The translations under genes and the position numbers were made by a program. DNA of 64,000 nucleotides from Cepaea nemoralis (lineage: Eukaryota > Mollusca > Gastropoda > Stylommatophora > Helicidae). Each line of letters starts with the position of its first letter. The first letter of the stretch is position 1. Below the pieces are notes generated by a model, which was given only the letters and a program-made list of their open reading frames with translations, did no database searches and was not told where the DNA came from. The DNA is taken from positions 124,001 through 188,000 of the forward strand of contig JACEFZ010012632.1 in the NCBI GenBank assembly GCA_014155875.1, in the 5' to 3' direction. This document shows positions 31,670 through 43,169 of the stretch, piece by piece.

Positions 31670-34600
31670 CACAGACAACACATGTGTAGAACAATCAAAC
31701 AAATACACACAGACAGCACATGTGTAGAACAGTCAAACACACACAGACAGCACATGTGTAGAACAATCAAACAAATACACACAGACAGCACATGTGTAGA
31801 ACAGTCAAACACACACAGACAGCACATGTGTAGAACAATCAAACAAATACACACAGACAGCACATGTGTAGAACAGTCAAACACACACAGACAGCACATG
31901 TGTAGAACAATCAAACAAATACACACAGACAGCACATGTGTAGAACAATCAAACACACACAGATAACACAAGTGTAGAACAATCAAACACACACAGATAA
32001 CACAAGTGTAGAACAATCAAACACACACATACAGACAACACATGTGTAGAACAATCAAACACATACAGACAGCACATGTGTAGAACAATCAAACACACAC
32101 ATACAGACAACACATGTGTAGAACAATCAAACACATACAGACAACACATGTGTAGAACAATAAAACACACACAGACAACACATGTGTAGAGCAATAAAAC
32201 ACACACAGACAACACATGTGTAGAACAATCAAACACACACAGACAGCACATGTGTAGAACAATAAAACACACACAGACAACACATGTGTAGAACAATCAA
32301 ACACACACAGACAGCACAAGTGTAGAACAATCAAACACACACAGACAACACATGTGTAGAACAATCAAACACATACAGACAACACATGTGTAGAACAATC
32401 AAACACACACAGACAACACATGTGTAGAACAATCAAACACACACATACAGACAACACATGTGTAGAACAATCAAACACACACAGACAACACATGTGTAGA
32501 ACAATCAAACACATACAGACAACACATGTGTAGAACAATCAAACACACACAGACAACACATGTGTAGAACAATCAAACACACACAGACAGCACAAGTGTA
32601 GAACAATAAAACACACACAGACAACACATGTGTAGAACAATAAAACACACACAGACAACACATGTGTAGAACAATCAAACACACACAGACAACACATGTG
32701 TAGAACAATAAAACACACACAGACAACACATGTGTAGAACAATCAAACACATACAGACAACACATGTGTACAACAATCAAACACACACAGACAGCACAAG
32801 TGTAGAACAATCAAACACACACAGACAGCACATGTGTAGAACAATAAAACACACACATACAGACAACACATGTGTAGAACAATAAAACACACACATACAG
32901 ACAACACATGTGTAGAACAATCAAACACACACAGACAACACATGTGTAGAACAATCAAACACACATAGACAACACATGTGTAGAACAATAAAACACACAC
33001 ATACAGACAGAACAAGTGTAGAACAATCAAAACACACACATACAGACAACACATGTGTAGAACAATCAAAACACACACAGACAACACATGTGTAGAACAA
33101 TCAAAACACACACAGACAACACATGTGTAGAACAATCAAACACACACAGACAACACATGTGTAGAACAATCAAACACATACAGACAACACATGTGTAGAA
33201 CAATCAAACACACACAGACAACACATGTGTAGAAAAAAAAAAATCAAAACAACAAAAACACACAGACAACACATGTGTAGAACAATCAAACACACACAAC
33301 AGCACAAGTGTAGAACAATAAAACACACACAGACAACACATGTGTAGAACAATAAAACACACACAGACAACACATGTGTAGAACAATCAAACACACACAG
33401 ACAACACATGTGTAGAACAATAAAAACACACACAGCAACACATGTGTAGAACAATAAAAAACAACAGACAACACATGTGTAAACAATCAAACACACACAG
33501 ACAGCACAAGTGTAGAACAATCAAACACACACAGACAACACATGTGTAGAACAATCAAACACACAGAGATAACACATGTCTAGAACAATCAAACACACAG
33601 AGACAACACATGTGTAGAACAATCAAACACACAGAGATAACACATGTCTAGAACAATCAAACACACAGAGATAACACATGTCTAGAACAATCAAACACAC
33701 AGAGATAACACATGTCTAGAACAATCAAACACACAGAGACAACACATGTGTAGAACAATCAAACACACAGAGATAACACATGTCTAGAACAATCAAACAC
33801 ACAGAGATAAAAACATGTCTAGAACAATCAAACACACAGAGATAACACATGTGTAGAACAATCAAACACACAGAGATAACACATGTGTAGAACAATCAAA
33901 CACACACATACAGACAACACATGTGTAGAACAATCAAACACACACACACAGACAACACATGTAGAACAATCAAACACACACATACAGACAACACATGTAG
34001 AACAATCAAACACACACAGACAACACATGTGTAGAACAATCAAACACACACATACAGACAACACATGTAGAACAATCAAACACACACATACAGACAACAC
34101 ATGTGTAGAACAATCAAACACACACACACAGACAACACATGTAGAACAATAAAACACACACATACAGACAACACATGTGTAGAACAATAAAACACACACA
34201 GACAAACACATGTGTAGAACAATAAAACACACACATACAGGCAACACATGTGTAGAACAATAAAACACACACAGACAACACATGTGTAGAACAATAAAAC
34301 ACACACATACAGGCAACACATGTGTAGAACAATAAAACACACACAGACAACACATGTGTAGAACAATAAAACACACACAGACAACACATGTGTAGAACAA
34401 TCAAACACACACAGACAGCACAAGTGTAGAACAATCAAACACACACATACAGGCAACACATGTGTAGAACAATCAAACACACACAGACAGACAACACATG
34501 TGTAGAACAATCAAACACATACATACAGGCAACACATGTCTAGAACAATCAAACACACACACAGAGATAACACATGTGTAGAACAATCAAACACACACAG

Positions 34601-36932
34601 ACAACACATGTGTAGAACAATCAAACAAATACACACAGAGACAACACATGTGTAGAACAATCAAACACACAGAGATAACACATGTGTAGAACAATCAAAC
34701 ACACAGAGATAACACATGTGTAGAACAATCACACACACAGAGATAACACATGTCTAGAACAATCAAACACACAGAGATAACACATGTGTAGAACAATCAA
34801 ACACACAGAGATAACACATGTCTAGAACAATCAAACACACAGAGATAACACATGTCTAGAACAATCAAACACACAGAGATAACACATGTCTAGAACAATC
34901 AAACACACAGAGACAACACATGTGTAGAACAATCAAACACACAGAGATAACACATGTCTAGAACAATCAAACACACAGAGATAACACATGTCTAGAACAA
35001 TCAAACACACAGAGATAACACATGTGTAGAACAATCAAACACACAGAGATAACACATGTCTAGAACAATCAAACAAATACATACAGACAGCACATGTGTA
35101 GAACAATCAAACACACATAGACAACACATGTGTAGAACAATCAAACACACAGAGATAACACATGTCTAGAACAATCAAACAAATACACAAGAGACAACAC
35201 ATGTGTAGAACAATCAAACACACAGAGATAGCACATGTCTAGAACAATCAAACACACAGAGATAGCACATGTCTAGAACAATCAAACAAATACACACAGA
35301 CAACACATGTGTAGAACAATCAAACAAATACACACAGACAACACATGTGTAGAACAATCAAACAAATACACATAGACAACACATGTGTAGAACAATCAAA
35401 CACACACATACAGACAACACATGTGTAGAACAATCAAACACACACATACAGACAACACATGTGTAGAACAATCAAACACACACATACAGACAACACATGT
35501 GTAGAACAATCAAACACACACACACAGACAACACATGTGTAGAACAATCAAACACACACAGACAACACATGTAGAACAATCAAACACACACATACAGACA
35601 ACACATGTAGAACAATCAAACACACACAGACAACACATGTAGAACAATCAAACACACACATACATACAACACATGTAGAACAATCAAACACACACATACA
35701 GGCAACACATGTGTAGAACAATAAAACACACACATACAGACAACACATGTGTAGAACAATCAAAGACACACATACAGGCAACACATGTCTAGAACAATCA
35801 AACACACACACAGAGATAACACATGTGTAGAACAATCAAACACACACAGACAACACATGTGTAGAACAATCAAACAAATACACACAGAGACAACACATGT
35901 GTAGAACAATCAAACACACAGAGATAACACATGTGTAGAACAATCAAACACACAGAGATAACACGTGTAGAACAATCAAACACACAGAGAAAACACATGT
36001 CTAGAACAATCAAACACACAGAGATAACACATGTGTAGAACAATCAAACACACAGAGATAACACATGTCTAGAACAATCAAACACACAGAGATAACACAT
36101 GTCTAGAACAATCAAACACACAGAGATAACACATGTCTAGAACAATCAAACACACAGAGATAACACATGTCTAGAACAATCAAACACACAGAGATAACAC
36201 ATGTCTAGAACAATCAAACACAAAAGAGACAACACATGTGTAGAACAATCAAACACACAGAGATAACACATGTCTAGAACAATCAAACACACAGAGATAA
36301 CACATGTCTAGAACAATCAAACACACAGAGATAAACAGTGTAGAAATCAAACACACAGAGATAAACATGTCTAGAACAATCAAACAAATACTACAGACAG
36401 CACATGTGTAGAACAATCAAACACACATAGACAACACATGTGTAGAACAATCAAACACACACAGACAACACAGTGTAGAACAATCAAACACACACATACA
36501 GACAGCACATGTGTAGAACAATCAAAACACACAGACAACACATGTTAGAACAATCAACACACACAGACAACAATGTGTAGAACAATCAAACACACACAGA
36601 CAACACATGTGTAGAACAATCAAACACACACAGACAACACATGTGTAGAACAATCAAACACACACAGACAACACATGTGTAGAACAATCAAACACACACA
36701 GACAACACATGTGTAGAACAATCAAACACACACATACAGACAACACATGTGTAGAACAATCAAACACACACAGACAACACATGTGTAGAACAATCAAACA
36801 AACACACACAGACAACACATGTGTAGAACAATCAAACAAACACATACAGACAACACATGTGTAGAACAATCAAACACACACAGACAACACATGTGTACAA
36901 CAATCAAACACACACAGACAGCACAAGTGTAG
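31670..36932. repeat. Satellite array, about 34-40-bp unit (left block)
   Basis: More than 140 copies of ACACATGTGTAGAACAATCA, AACACACACAGACA with length variants: ACATACAGACA, CAGAGATA, AAATACACACAGACA. Variants occur in clusters; for example CAGAGATAACACATGTCTAG dominates 33,560-33,840 and 34,660-36,360, showing local amplification. The many minus-strand CVVCVCLIVLHMC frames are translations of the array. The block is broken at 36,933 by the long-LTR element and resumes at 46,455. Confidence 0.97.
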
Positions 36933-37737
36933 TGTGACAAAACGCGATTATCTGTCTTGGGTCGTCAAGATTCCGCACTATTTTGGCGCGTCATCGGGGA
37001 CTTTCCCAGCTAAGAATAGACTGAGGGAAGCCGATGAAGGACTTACGATCTAGAATATTCTCGAAACACCGAAATTCGAGTAACCCGTGATTGCTGGGTA
37101 TCGCTCTAAATTCTCGTGCAGAGAGATCTAGAAACTCTAGGCGGGAATGACGGTTTTCCGAGAAAGTATCTTTTCTCGAGAAGCACTCGCTTCTAGTGCG
37201 CATTGAGTTGGCACGAAGCGGGAATGTGGCTAAATCAGTCATTCACTTACTGTCGTTGCCACAGAATAGACGCAGGCCGAATGTGAGCCGTTTTGTGTGC
37301 GTCTCCCCTCAACCATTATTCGGCTGACTGTAAGATCAAGGAAGATGAGAAGCCCTTGAAACAGTTCGGAGCTGTCTGGAGGTCTGGTTGTCCACACAGG
37401 TAGATAATTGTTTAATTCATTTAACTTTGTACGTGTGTTCCACACGCCATTGTTCTAACCTCATTACCGATGCGGCTGTCCTTGCATACTAATTAGCAAA
37501 CCGATCGATAACGCAGTTGATGGCGAATCGTGTTTGTTTACCGTGTGCTCGCGAAACAGCTGTTAGAAACGCCGTATTGTGATGTAGGCGATTTGGGTTC
37601 CAAATGTGTGTACCATATTTTGACAATCGTTACATCTAGTAGGTTGCTGTGTTAGAATAAAACCTAGTTACTTGTGCCGGATGGAAACCTAGATTAGTTC
37701 AGTCAGTTGCTGAAGCCCGAAGAACGGTTAGAAAACC

Positions 37738-37745
37738 AGGTAAGT
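37738..37745 (+). promoter_or_regulatory. Consensus 5' splice site in the long LTR
   Basis: AG followed by GTAAGT, with the intron GT at 37,740. A second perfect donor, AAG followed by GTAAGT, lies at 37,889, and a pyrimidine-rich acceptor CTTTTCAG ends at 38,838. Together they suggest that the LTR leader can be spliced. The same sites recur in the 3' LTR. Confidence 0.5.
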
Positions 37746-39430
37746 TGGTAGGTGGATTTTCAGACAAAATTGTGCTTAGTTACTAAGTAAAGGAAGAACT
37801 TAGTTCTGTGCCACCAGGAATGATGTAACTATGGTGTAATAACTTAATAGTGAATTCATTGTGTGGAACAGCGGATTTCTGTGTCAAGGTAAGTTGCTTT
37901 GGTGCTATATTTATATATATATATATATGATGGGACATTGTGTGCATATATATATTAGATCATGGCATGTGATACTTCCTGGAGTAAGTCCGAACGCCGA
38001 ATAGGTCGTCGCGAGATAACACTGCGTGCCGTCGCGATATAAATGTGCGTTCTGAAATCTTGTCTCAGCTATCCTGTCTCTTTCGTACTGGCGCTAGTGC
38101 GAGTGAATGCTCTGGTGCTGGAAGTATGGAAGGATGCTAGGAGGCTGCATGAGACTGGGGAAATATAGAATATGGGGGAGGTAAACGCAAGTTATGAAAG
38201 TATGTGTTGGTAGGCCAAGCCAACGATGAAGTTCCATCCATGCCAAGGCTAACCCACTTGGGGAGGACAGAACTGGAAGATTTCCCTTGGAACATGTGGG
38301 GAACATGTATTCTCAAGAAGGCTTCTTGACTCTAAGGCAGAGTCTGATAAGAAGAGTTTGCTAGGGCAGGGGCAGGTGGTCCCACCAGCAAACAGGCTTG
38401 TGTACATAGTGGATGTGATCATGTCCTATTCCTATATCCCGAGGGATGGGATATTGATCCAGCTTATGTTTCTTAATGTACATTGATGATGTTAGGACCG
38501 AGTCTAGGGACTCTTTACCTATGTTTAGTTCAAGTAACTTAGAACTATAATAACAGCCTTGTATCACTACTGACGTTAGCGACGACTGGTAGATGATTAG
38601 GGAGAGGTGAGACCAAAGATCAGACTCGTCATTCTGATTTCTTGCTCTGTTTGACGGGCTGTTCTGTGAGGCCAGCTGACATTTGCAAACCCATGCTATA
38701 CTACTCTCCAGATAGAGATAATGCTTTAGTTATATGCATAACTAAGTAGCATGACTGAGGGTTGAGTAGGTATTGGTAGGATGCATGTGGACTTATGTTT
38801 GGGCCAGTATACTCTCACCGGTCGCTCTTCCTTTTCAGGAGTTTGCCTGTTGAGGAACCAGTCAACTATAATGTTGTTGGCAGGAAACCACTTCGTGTGA
38901 CGGAGCGAAGGGTTCAGTTCTTTTCTTATCACGCCAGACTCAACCACATCAGGTACCCAAGATTGATTCACCATGAGTGAAGGTTGCCTCAAGACATACA
39001 ACCACCCTGAAGGTGCCCGTGTGAGAAGTGTTGGTTTGTGATTGTTCTGGTAAATAGACGACACTCTGTTTTGTGATGAACAGTTCAGCATGTTGAGTAA
39101 TCATGCTCAACGACAGGGAACGCCGGTCCGTCTAGTTTGACGGGGGTTCTGCCTAAACGCAGAAGTAACTGATCTTCAGACACTTGAATGGTTCTTTGGA
39201 CAGCTCTAGCGGCAGGTCTTGAGAAGAACTTCACCAAGTAGTGACATGTGTCAAGGTAACCCGGTGGAAGGGACTATGGGATTATAGTCCAACCTGAATT
39301 GTTGCTGTGAAATAGATGTCTGATTCTATTAATGTACTGTTGCAGTATCAAGATTATCAACTGTGTTATCCAAGAACTCAGTAACATTTTAGTAGCCATA
39401 TCTGATTCTACAAGCAGTGTGACTGTAGGA

Positions 39431-39562
39431 GACCATTGAATTGGTCTGTGACACTTTTCCATTCATGTTCCGGTGCTGTGAAAAAGGGACCATTAAATTG
39501 GTCAATACCATAGCGGTTCTGCAGTAAGACTGTGTTCTGATTGATAGACCATTAGCTTGGTC
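39431..39562 (+). promoter_or_regulatory. Three regularly spaced GACCATT-N-TTGGTC palindromes
   Basis: GACCATTGAATTGGTC (39,431), GACCATTAAATTGGTC (39,488) and GACCATTAGCTTGGTC (39,547) share GACCA/TGGTC arms and lie 57 and 59 bp apart. Copies are at 45,671, 45,728 and 45,787 in the 3' LTR. They could be binding sites for a dimeric factor or RNA hairpins; nothing in the sequence decides. Confidence 0.6.
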
Positions 39563-40226
39563 AGTGTTTAAGTTCATCGAAGTGACTAATACTCGGAGCA
39601 ATTCCAGGCGGATTGTCTCCCAACTGGTATTGTTCGAGAACTGTATTAACAGTGACTCCGTGGGAGTGATAGAGATGCAGTTGGTCCAGTGAAGTGTGGT
39701 TCAGCAGTGACTCTAGTGTTGTGGATCCACGCTCTGGAGACAGAGTGGTCTCCAAGGTTCTAGTCATCTCACTGGAAGGAAGCCGGGTGAGTGGCGGACC
39801 GACTGGACGGGACATCTGCATCCAATCTACTTCTCAACTCGATGAAGATACCTACATCTCTGAGTCTATCTCTACTCTATCTTCTATTTGTGTAAATAGA
39901 TTCTTCTATCAGGATGTTCATTTCAGTTCTATATTCTCAAGGGTAGAATAAACTTTATGTAAGTTGACTTGCTCTTTGTATAATGATTGAGTGTGGTCTC
40001 GGACGATGCCTCAGTGTTCATTGTTCCACAGGTGTAGGTAGTTAGTGGGGGTCTAGAATCTGGAGGGGCTTGTAGACTTAATTAACTAATATGAGATCAA
40101 CCACAGAGGAAAAAGGTGTATCTGCTCATCCAACCCCTGGGGCTAGAATACACGGGAGTGCCAGAGACACCTAGGGTGTGGTTCACTCTCACTACCCAAG
40201 GTGAACTCGTCACACTCCATGTAGAG

Positions 40227-40244
40227 TGGGGGCCCGTCCGGGAT
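40227..40244 (+). promoter_or_regulatory. Primer-binding site, tRNA-Pro type
   Basis: TGGGGGCCCGTCCGGGAT begins 12 bases after the 5' LTR. It matches, with one difference, the well-known retroviral primer site complementary to the 3' end of tRNA-Pro. It would prime minus-strand DNA synthesis. Confidence 0.85.
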
Positions 40245-40460
40245 TATTCCAAGCTCTCTGTGTGTTGTAGACCTCTCACATAGAGATAGGGACTTAGTCT
40301 TTATCCTCAACTTCAGTCTACATAAGATTCTACTACTTCTACCTATCTCCTAACTGTCTGACAGACATTTGTGTTGTGGTGATTAGTTATTACTATTGAT
40401 TATTGATTCATTGTATTGCTTCACCCACACATACTTGAGTACCCACATATCATAGTCAAC

Positions 40461-42974
40461 ATGTCTACCCAAGAGTTAGACTTAGACAAAGTTCAGGAAA
40501 CTGGACGTAAGTCTGGTCTAGAGGGAGCTGCTTTGAAATCCTATGTGCAAGAGGTGGAAAGAAATTTTCGCCAAGAGGAAAGAGAGAGGAGGAGAGCAGA
40601 AAGAGAACTGGAAGCCAGTAAAGTGGCTCTTGAGGAAAAGAGGATAGCGGCTGATACTGAGATGAAACGGCTTGAGTTGGAAGCCGCGAAAGAAAAACGG
40701 GACCATGAGTATCGAATGAAGCTACTTGAGGCACAAGTGCCTGCTACAGGTGTAACTGATGGAGCTATGGGAGGAGGTGTACCTCCTGGCTCAGAGTCAA
40801 CCAGTAGGCGTGACTACCAGGCTATGAAATGGCCTTTACAGCCGTTCGAACCCGAGAAGGAGCGGATAGACCAATACTTAGAGAAGTATGAAGCCATGGC
40901 TATTGCAATGGGACTAGACAAACAGAAATGGTGTTTAAAACTCTCCCAGGGACTCCGTGCCGAAAGTTATGAAGTGTATGCACGCTTGCCACCGGGTCTA
41001 CAGAATGATTACCCGGCTCTGAAAGCGGCTCTCTTGAAGAGATTCGAGATCACAGCGCACTCATACCGAAGGAAGTTTCGGACGGCGAAGCGAGAACCTG
41101 GTGAACTGTTTTCATCATACAGTGTGAGATTGAACTCATACCTTCTTAAGTGGATGGCCTTGGCCGGATTTAAAGAGGAGTATGAAAGTTTGCGTGAGTT
41201 GATGGTTGTAGATCAGATGCGAATGCAAATGTCTAAACCCTTGCGAAACTTCTTAGGTGAGAATGGGGCTGAGAGATTGGATATAGTCACCAAGTTAGCC
41301 GAAAGATACGTTGAAGTCTATGGCGAGACTGGGGATACCAGTCCAACAGATCCGAGATCGAAAGATAAGGATCAAGGTAAGTCAAAGAAGAAGACTAAAG
41401 GTTCTAATGAACCAAAGAAACAGGTAGACTCTATAGAGAAGATCTCTAACGTCAACCAAGGTAAGAATAGCCCACCTAGTTCTCCAAAGAGGAAGTGGAG
41501 TGAACGATGGTGCAAATTCTGCAAGTCCAGCACTCACAATACGAGTGAGTGTAGGAGTAAGTCCAAGGACTTTCACTTTGCTTGTCTTGCAGAGGTTAGG
41601 GATAGACCTTGCAGGAAAGTGAAGACGGTTGATGGGAATGGAGAACCAGAGCGACCTCCAGTGGTTGAGGAAGTAGAAGTGAATGGGCAACAGGTGTTGT
41701 GCCTCTACGACACAGGATTGCAATTTTCATCTGTAATTGCATCCCACCTGACAGGCCCAGAGCAACTCACCGGGGAGATGACGGAGATACAGCCAGCCAG
41801 TAGGAGGGCTGTAGCGCTACGTTGCCCGATTGCCAATGTGGAGATTCGGAGCAAGTACGTTACTGGACGCATTCAGGCGGCAGTCGTACCGGATCCTCTA
41901 TATCCCCTAATTCTTGGCCGGAAGTACGTGTTTCTGGGTGAACCAGAACACCCTAGCATCCATAAGTCTAGGCAGGTCAGAGGTACAGAGGAAGAGGGTC
42001 TCGAAAAGGTAAGTCTCCGAAATACTCACCCGGATGGAATGAGTAATGCTCGGAGCAAGGATGCGACGGAGTGTCCTGGCTCAGAACGGTTGCCCAACAA
42101 TAAAAACCCGTTAACTCAGGGTAAGTTCAACTCTGATAACCAGTCACCGTTAATTCAGACTGGAACAGAGAGAAGGCAGAGGGATCGTAAGTTGGTTCCT
42201 GAGAGCTTCAGAGCTAATCTGCTGCGAACGGTACATGTCAGGTCCCCAACCGGACATCTGACTGTAGGGACAACCGGTAAATGTCTATCCCGGTACTATT
42301 GGTGGCCGGGAATGACAGGCGACGTGCGCAGGTATATTAGGTCTTGTCCTGAGTGCCGTAAATGCACACTTGAGAAACGGACGAAGACGAGGATATCCTT
42401 AGAGGTTGGAGACCGAGTTCTAGTACTCCTCCCAATCGAGGGGAACGAATTCGAAATCGGGTGGCAGGGCCCATTCCTAGTGGATAAAGTGGGGCTCCAC
42501 AAGCACTATGGAGTGGTGATCCTGGGAAAGTCTTCTACTTTCCATTCCAGTCTCCTCATGCGCTATGAGGGGAAGCCCGATGATAAGTCTACCAGCCCAA
42601 GGGCGCAGAGATTCGCTGAAAGAACGGTTCGGGGTTCAGGTCAGGTAGCGGAAAGCCTGTCACACCATAGGCAGTCCTATATGTATGTGCAGGTACCTTC
42701 TTCGGTTCAGCCCGGTGCTCGGGGGAACATGACCGGCCAAAGGAACACCCGCAGTGCTAGCTACACTGAGAACCGTGGTCGGAAGAGGTGGGTTGTGTCA
42801 GAACAGACACAGACCCTTGGTCCCTCAATCCGACCGACTGCAATCCAGCTGGGTCCTCGAAAGGGGAAGCTGGAGTTGCAGAAGTCCAGTAAACTCTGGC
42901 AGGAACGATCGTTAAATCAGATCGAGACGGGAGCTCTGTTCCGCAAGACACTGCGAGATGCCCGATCGCAGTAG
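40461..42974 (+). CDS. 837-aa Gag-protease-integrase(zinc and C-terminal) polyprotein lacking RT and integrase core
   Basis: The first ATG of the frame (MSTQELDLDK) was chosen as start. Residues 28-93 form a charged coiled coil; 120-290 form the capsid, with a SCAN-like part at 205-290 (LFSSYSVRLNSYLLKW, LMVVDQMRM, LRNFLGENG). A CCHC knuckle is C351, C354, H359, C364. A retropepsin has DTG at 417-419 and ends with LYPLILGRKYV. The integrase zinc domain is H592, H599, C629, C632 with YYWWPGM. Only 14 residues later an integrase C-terminal GPY/F-like module starts (LEVGDRVLVLLP, GWQGPFLV). Copy 1 has about 240 residues between these points, so the D,D,E core was removed without breaking the frame. 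A 130-residue basic tail follows in place of reverse transcriptase. The open frame with an intact DTG suggests selection for a Gag-protease product, or a very recent origin. Confidence 0.92.
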   Translation: MSTQELDLDKVQETGRKSGLEGAALKSYVQEVERNFRQEERERRRAERELEASKVALEEKRIAADTEMKRLELEAAKEKRDHEYRMKLLEAQVPATGVTDGAMGGGVPPGSESTSRRDYQAMKWPLQPFEPEKERIDQYLEKYEAMAIAMGLDKQKWCLKLSQGLRAESYEVYARLPPGLQNDYPALKAALLKRFEITAHSYRRKFRTAKREPGELFSSYSVRLNSYLLKWMALAGFKEEYESLRELMVVDQMRMQMSKPLRNFLGENGAERLDIVTKLAERYVEVYGETGDTSPTDPRSKDKDQGKSKKKTKGSNEPKKQVDSIEKISNVNQGKNSPPSSPKRKWSERWCKFCKSSTHNTSECRSKSKDFHFACLAEVRDRPCRKVKTVDGNGEPERPPVVEEVEVNGQQVLCLYDTGLQFSSVIASHLTGPEQLTGEMTEIQPASRRAVALRCPIANVEIRSKYVTGRIQAAVVPDPLYPLILGRKYVFLGEPEHPSIHKSRQVRGTEEEGLEKVSLRNTHPDGMSNARSKDATECPGSERLPNNKNPLTQGKFNSDNQSPLIQTGTERRQRDRKLVPESFRANLLRTVHVRSPTGHLTVGTTGKCLSRYYWWPGMTGDVRRYIRSCPECRKCTLEKRTKTRISLEVGDRVLVLLPIEGNEFEIGWQGPFLVDKVGLHKHYGVVILGKSSTFHSSLLMRYEGKPDDKSTSPRAQRFAERTVRGSGQVAESLSHHRQSYMYVQVPSSVQPGARGNMTGQRNTRSASYTENRGRKRWVVSEQTQTLGPSIRPTAIQLGPRKGKLELQKSSKLWQERSLNQIETGALFRKTLRDARSQ

Positions 42975-43156
42975 CGGAGTAGGCGTTGATCACCCGTGAT
43001 ACTGAATAGCTTGTCACCCCACCTAATGTGGTAAAAGTATTCTATAAAATATTGACGGGTTAGACTTCCTCACCCACCATCCGGTCTCTAAGAAGAAAGA
43101 ACGAACGACATAGACAGCTTCTGCGTAGAAGTGGAACGACGGGGTCGATCCTCTTA

Positions 43157-43169
43157 AAGTGGGGGCCTA
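43157..43169 (+). promoter_or_regulatory. Polypurine tract of the long-LTR element
   Basis: AAAGTGGGGGCCTA abuts the 3' LTR; its purine run AAAGTGGGGG is the likely plus-strand primer. Confidence 0.7.

Larger units (their letters stand above)
36933..40214 (+). repeat. 5' LTR (3,282 bp) of the long-LTR element
   Basis: It differs from the 3' LTR by one substitution (near 37,426) and four small indels (near 37,090, 37,141, 37,157 and in the TA repeat at 37,915). AATAAA lies at 39,947-39,952. Open frames inside are short (at most about 120 codons, antisense) and carry no motif. Consensus splice signals and three palindromes are annotated separately. Confidence 0.96.

Noticed and set aside
31520..36932. 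Many Cys/Val-rich minus-strand open frames of 60-190 codons
   Set aside because: They are translations of the 34-40-bp satellite in different frames, without starts, composition or conservation expected of genes.
31670..36932. CRISPR array, suggested by regularly repeated short units
   Set aside because: Units are directly adjacent variants with no unique spacers, there are no cas genes, and the DNA is eukaryotic.
38726..39091. 121-codon antisense frame inside the long LTR (repeated at 44,966)
   Set aside because: No recognisable motif and no supporting start context; its conservation between LTRs only reflects their recent common origin.
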